DNA of 64,000 nucleotides from Paralithodes platypus. Lineage: Eukaryota; Arthropoda; Malacostraca; Decapoda; Lithodidae. The notes under the pieces are model-generated. The model worked only from the letters and a program-made list of their open reading frames with translations, had not been told where the DNA came from and made no database searches. Shown here piece by piece: positions 61,889 through 64,000 of the stretch. Position 1 is the first letter of the stretch; each line of letters starts with the position of its first letter. The stretch covers positions 37,634,895 to 37,698,894 of the forward strand of contig CM064502.1 of NCBI GenBank assembly GCA_032716605.1, in the 5' to 3' direction. Made by a program: the position numbers and the translations under genes.

Positions 61889-63918
61889 AGTATAGCCAGG
61901 TAATAGATTCTCTTTTAAACAGACGAGGTTAAAGGCAATAGCAGTTTCAGCATTCAGGATTTTATTGTTATAGCTTTCTATAGTTCTAACAATTTTCTTC
62001 TGGGGTTCAGAGATGAGGTACAACAGGTTAGCAAAATTCATGGTGGATCCAACATTTCACAAGTAAACATCTTGCATCTTCAGGGAAGGAGAGGTAATGA
62101 TTAGAATAGGGACAAAGCATCATATTTATACAAAATTCGAGGATCAAGAATAGGGAGGTGGGCGGAGCTACTGGGTGTGTGGTGGCTGTTCATTGGTGGA
62201 AGGCAGTCTATTCGCGAGACGGGCACTAAATCTTATCGGTGGTTGGTTGTTGGCTGTGGGTGGCTGTGATTGGTTGGTGTTGTCAGTTGTGTGCTGAGCG
62301 CGGAAGCGTACAGGAGGGGGGCACAGGGCGAGAGGAAGGGGGGCAGTATGCCTGTAGCGCTTGCCTGAAGGAAGAATTTGAAGGTCTTGTGTTTGGTTGT
62401 TGATGCTGGGGTTGAGTGTTTGGATGTATAGAGCTTCTAAAATAGCTAGTCTTCTGGGGTCTGATTCTTTGTCGAGTATGGTGGTTTGTTTGTCTAGGTC
62501 GGCGCGAGTTAGGGCAAGATGGTGGGGGGCTTGATAGTGATCTTTTATAGCGCCAGATTGAAGGTGGAGGGTTAGTCGACGGGAAAGGCGAGTCTGTGTC
62601 ATTCCAACATAGGATAGGGGTCCACAGTCCCCGGAGGTGCAAATATGCTGGTATATCACATGATCGTCTTTCGGTTGGTTGGTGGAAATGGGGCGGTTAC
62701 GGAGGACAAGGTTGGAGGTCTTAGGAGATTTGTAGTAAATAATGAGTTTTATTTTATTGTCAGGGTTGGTGGGGAGGACGTTTTTGTGAATTATTTCTTT
62801 CATAATGGATTCGTCTGTTGTGTGGTTGGAAGACATATAGTTTCTATAGAAAAATGTAATGTTATTGGCCGGGTTGGTGCTAGGGGGGTCTTGTTTGTAC
62901 CATTTTTCTAGGTGGTGGTTGATGGCATTGGTGACGTCAGTGTTGGAATACCCATTGTTGACTAGGACCTGGGTGAGCCTTTCCAGTTCATTGTGTGTGT
63001 CATTCCAGGTGGTGCAATGGGTGAGGGCTCTCCTGACATAGGCGGCGATGGTGGACTGATGGTATCGTTTAGGGCATTCACTTTCCCCATTAAGACATTG
63101 GCCATTGTTAGTAGGTTTGGTGTACACTGTAGTTTTGAAGCCGTGGTCGTGGAGGGAGACAAGGAGGTCGAGGAAGGGTAGATGTCCATCGGTGGTTTCT
63201 TCGTATGTGAAGTTGAGTCCGGAGGTGGCCATGAAGCGCTGCTGGAGGTCCCTGAGTTCGCCCAGGTCCTTCACCCGCACGAAGATATCATCGATGTACC
63301 TGCAGTAGACAGTGGGCCGGTGGGCAGCCAGGAGTTCCTCTTCGATAGTTCCCATGAAGAAATTGGCGAACAGGACCCCCAGGGGGCTTCCCATCGCTAC
63401 ACCGTCGATTTGCTGGTACATATTCCCTCGGGGGCAGAGGAAAGGGGACTCCTTGGTACATAGTTCCAAGAGCGTCTTCAGGGCCTTCTCCGGGATATCC
63501 AGGGGGGGCGTGTTAGGGCAGTGGTAAACTCGACGTAGGATAAAATCTATGGTCTTGTCAACGGGCACGTTGGTAAACAAACTCTCTACGTCGAGGGAGG
63601 CGATGATGTGGTCGTTAGCTGGGGGGGCATCTCGTAGAATTTCTAGGAAGTTAAAAGCAGAGTTGAGGTTGTATTGCCGGGGAACAAAAGGGGTGAGGAG
63701 TTTTTTCAGGGCCTTGGCGGTCTGGTAGGTAGCAGTAGGGATCTGTGATATGATGGGGCGGAGGGGGTTCCCGGGTTTGTGGGTTTTTATAGTACCGTAA
63801 GCATAACCTGGGGTGAATTCGCCGATGAGCTTCTTCAGGTGTACGCCATCGGCTTTGGCGTTGATAGCAGTGATGGTGGTGTTGGCTTTCCTTTTTATTT
63901 CGTCAGTAGGGTTGCGAG
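61886..63918 (-). mobile_element. Penelope-like element copy 4
   Basis: The minus-strand element has terminal segment (61886-62060, peptide MNFANLLYLISEPQKK at 62041), hammerhead-like motif (about 62050-62090), endonuclease and RT, all in one family with copies 1 and 2. The coding part is intact in one frame. It ends 5' at 63918, in the middle of a perfect palindrome, opposite a mirror copy. The N-terminal third of the expected PLE protein is absent. Confidence 0.88.
62050..62090 (-). ncRNA. Hammerhead-ribozyme-like core, PLE copy 4
   Basis: On the minus strand CTGAAGA, the GCAAG/CTTGT stem candidate and GAAATGTTGGA are unchanged from copy 2, including the TCC/GGA stem I pairing. Conservation between copies supports a functional element. 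Confidence 0.45.
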
Positions 63919-63931
63919 GATCACTCGCAAC
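62168..63931 (-). CDS. PLE reverse transcriptase-GIY-YIG endonuclease, N-terminally truncated
   Basis: The frame runs from the palindrome at 63931 to a stop at 62168 without interruption; from the first TTG (63580) it has 470 codons. In order: PTDEIKRKANTTITAINAK, AYGTIKTHKPGNPLRPIISQ, ASLDVESLFTNVPVDKT (catalytic Asp), VAMGSPLGVLFANFFMG, YCRYIDDIFV (Asp pair), AYVRRALTHCTTW, HVIYQHIC, SYVGMTQTRLSRR and AILEALYIQTLNP. RT and endonuclease would act together at the target. There is no ATG start and the N-terminus is missing, so function is unlikely despite the intact domains. Confidence 0.85.
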   Translation of the reverse strand, partial: VASDPRNPTDEIKRKANTTITAINAKADGVHLKKLIGEFTPGYAYGTIKTHKPGNPLRPIISQIPTATYQTAKALKKLLTPFVPRQYNLNSAFNFLEILRDAPPANDHIIASLDVESLFTNVPVDKTIDFILRRVYHCPNTPPLDIPEKALKTLLELCTKESPFLCPRGNMYQQIDGVAMGSPLGVLFANFFMGTIEEELLAAHRPTVYCRYIDDIFVRVKDLGELRDLQQRFMATSGLNFTYEETTDGHLPFLDLLVSLHDHGFKTTVYTKPTNNGQCLNGESECPKRYHQSTIAAYVRRALTHCTTWNDTHNELERLTQVLVNNGYSNTDVTNAINHHLEKWYKQDPPSTNPANNITFFYRNYMSSNHTTDESIMKEIIHKNVLPTNPDNKIKLIIYYKSPKTSNLVLRNRPISTNQPKDDHVIYQHICTSGDCGPLSYVGMTQTRLSRRLTLHLQSGAIKDHYQAPHHLALTRADLDKQTTILDKESDPRRLAILEALYIQTLNPSINNQTQDLQILPSGKRYRHTAPLPLALCPPPVRFRAQHTTDNTNQSQPPTANNQPPIRFSARLANRLPSTNEQPPHTQ

Positions 63932-64000
63932 CCTACTGACGAAATAAAAAGGAAAGCCAACACCACCATCACTGCTATCAACGCCAAAGCCGATGGCGTA
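63842..64000. repeat. Perfect palindrome joining two PLE copies head to head
   Basis: Left arm 63842-63918 and right arm 63924-64000 are exact reverse complements over 77 bp around GATCA (63919-63923). The right arm reaches the window end, so the true length is greater. Confidence 0.95.
63924..64000 (+). mobile_element. Penelope-like element copy 5 (start only, window edge)
   Basis: Plus-strand mirror of the copy 4 start (PTDEIKRKANTTITAINAK). Only 77 bp are visible. Confidence 0.85.

Overview
The window is eukaryotic nuclear DNA built almost entirely of transposable elements. I found no convincing single-copy host gene, structural RNA gene or CRISPR array. The mix of element types (Penelope-like elements, BEL/Pao, a Gypsy-type element with unusual domain order, several LINE families, TTAA-target DNA transposons, foldback elements, SINEs, long TA and GA arrays) suggests an arthropod, and a crustacean such as a decapod seems the best guess. 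The organism is inference only. A run of 100 N (8244-8343) shows this is a draft scaffold.

Layout. 1-900: a LINE scrap, tRNA-like heads and a TA array. 897-6555: three Penelope-like (PLE) copies arranged head-to-head and tail-to-tail around TA arrays; one carries a 515-bp 5S-rRNA-derived SINE with a 10-bp target duplication. 6556-12850: a tRNA-type SINE, LINE 3' ends and much sequence without recognisable content. 12850-17890: a minus-strand LINE (here LINE-J) split at a TTAA by two adjoining TTAA-flanked DNA elements, the first carrying a nested LINE (LINE-E) that ends in a GATA array. 19983-27216: a BEL/Pao LTR retrotransposon inserted in another LINE (LINE-N) with a CCTTG duplication, broken by stops, frameshifts and a LINE-J insertion. 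28013-31433: paired SINEs, two long foldback elements and a 92-bp tandem repeat. 31690-32190: a decayed conserved domain of a multicopy invertebrate protein. 33391-41370: LINE copies, two again split by TTAA elements. 41380-50602: a complete Gypsy-type element with 1.8-kb LTRs, GTAT duplication and pol order protease-integrase-RT-RNase H. 52006-60856: a DNA transposon with 427-bp terminal inverted repeats coding for a zinc-finger / XPG-like nuclease protein, interrupted by a LINE with an undamaged ORF2 (LINE-I, 56368-59715). 61135-64000: LINE-E and PLE fragments, then a PLE copy meeting its mirror twin at a perfect palindrome of at least 77 bp per arm.

How the parts relate. The genes are those of independent mobile elements, not a pathway. 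Nesting gives a relative order: LINE-N before BEL, BEL before the LINE-J fragment inside it; LINE-J before the TTAA elements, and one of those before LINE-E; the TIR transposon before LINE-I. The Gypsy-type element is the youngest LTR insertion (about six LTR differences by eye in 1800 bp, against about a dozen in 453 bp for BEL).

The strongest leads are the Copia-like domain order of the Gypsy-type element, the repeated head-to-head PLE palindromes with a hammerhead-ribozyme-like core in the PLE terminal repeat, the 5S-derived SINE, and the group of TTAA elements that all sit in LINE-J.
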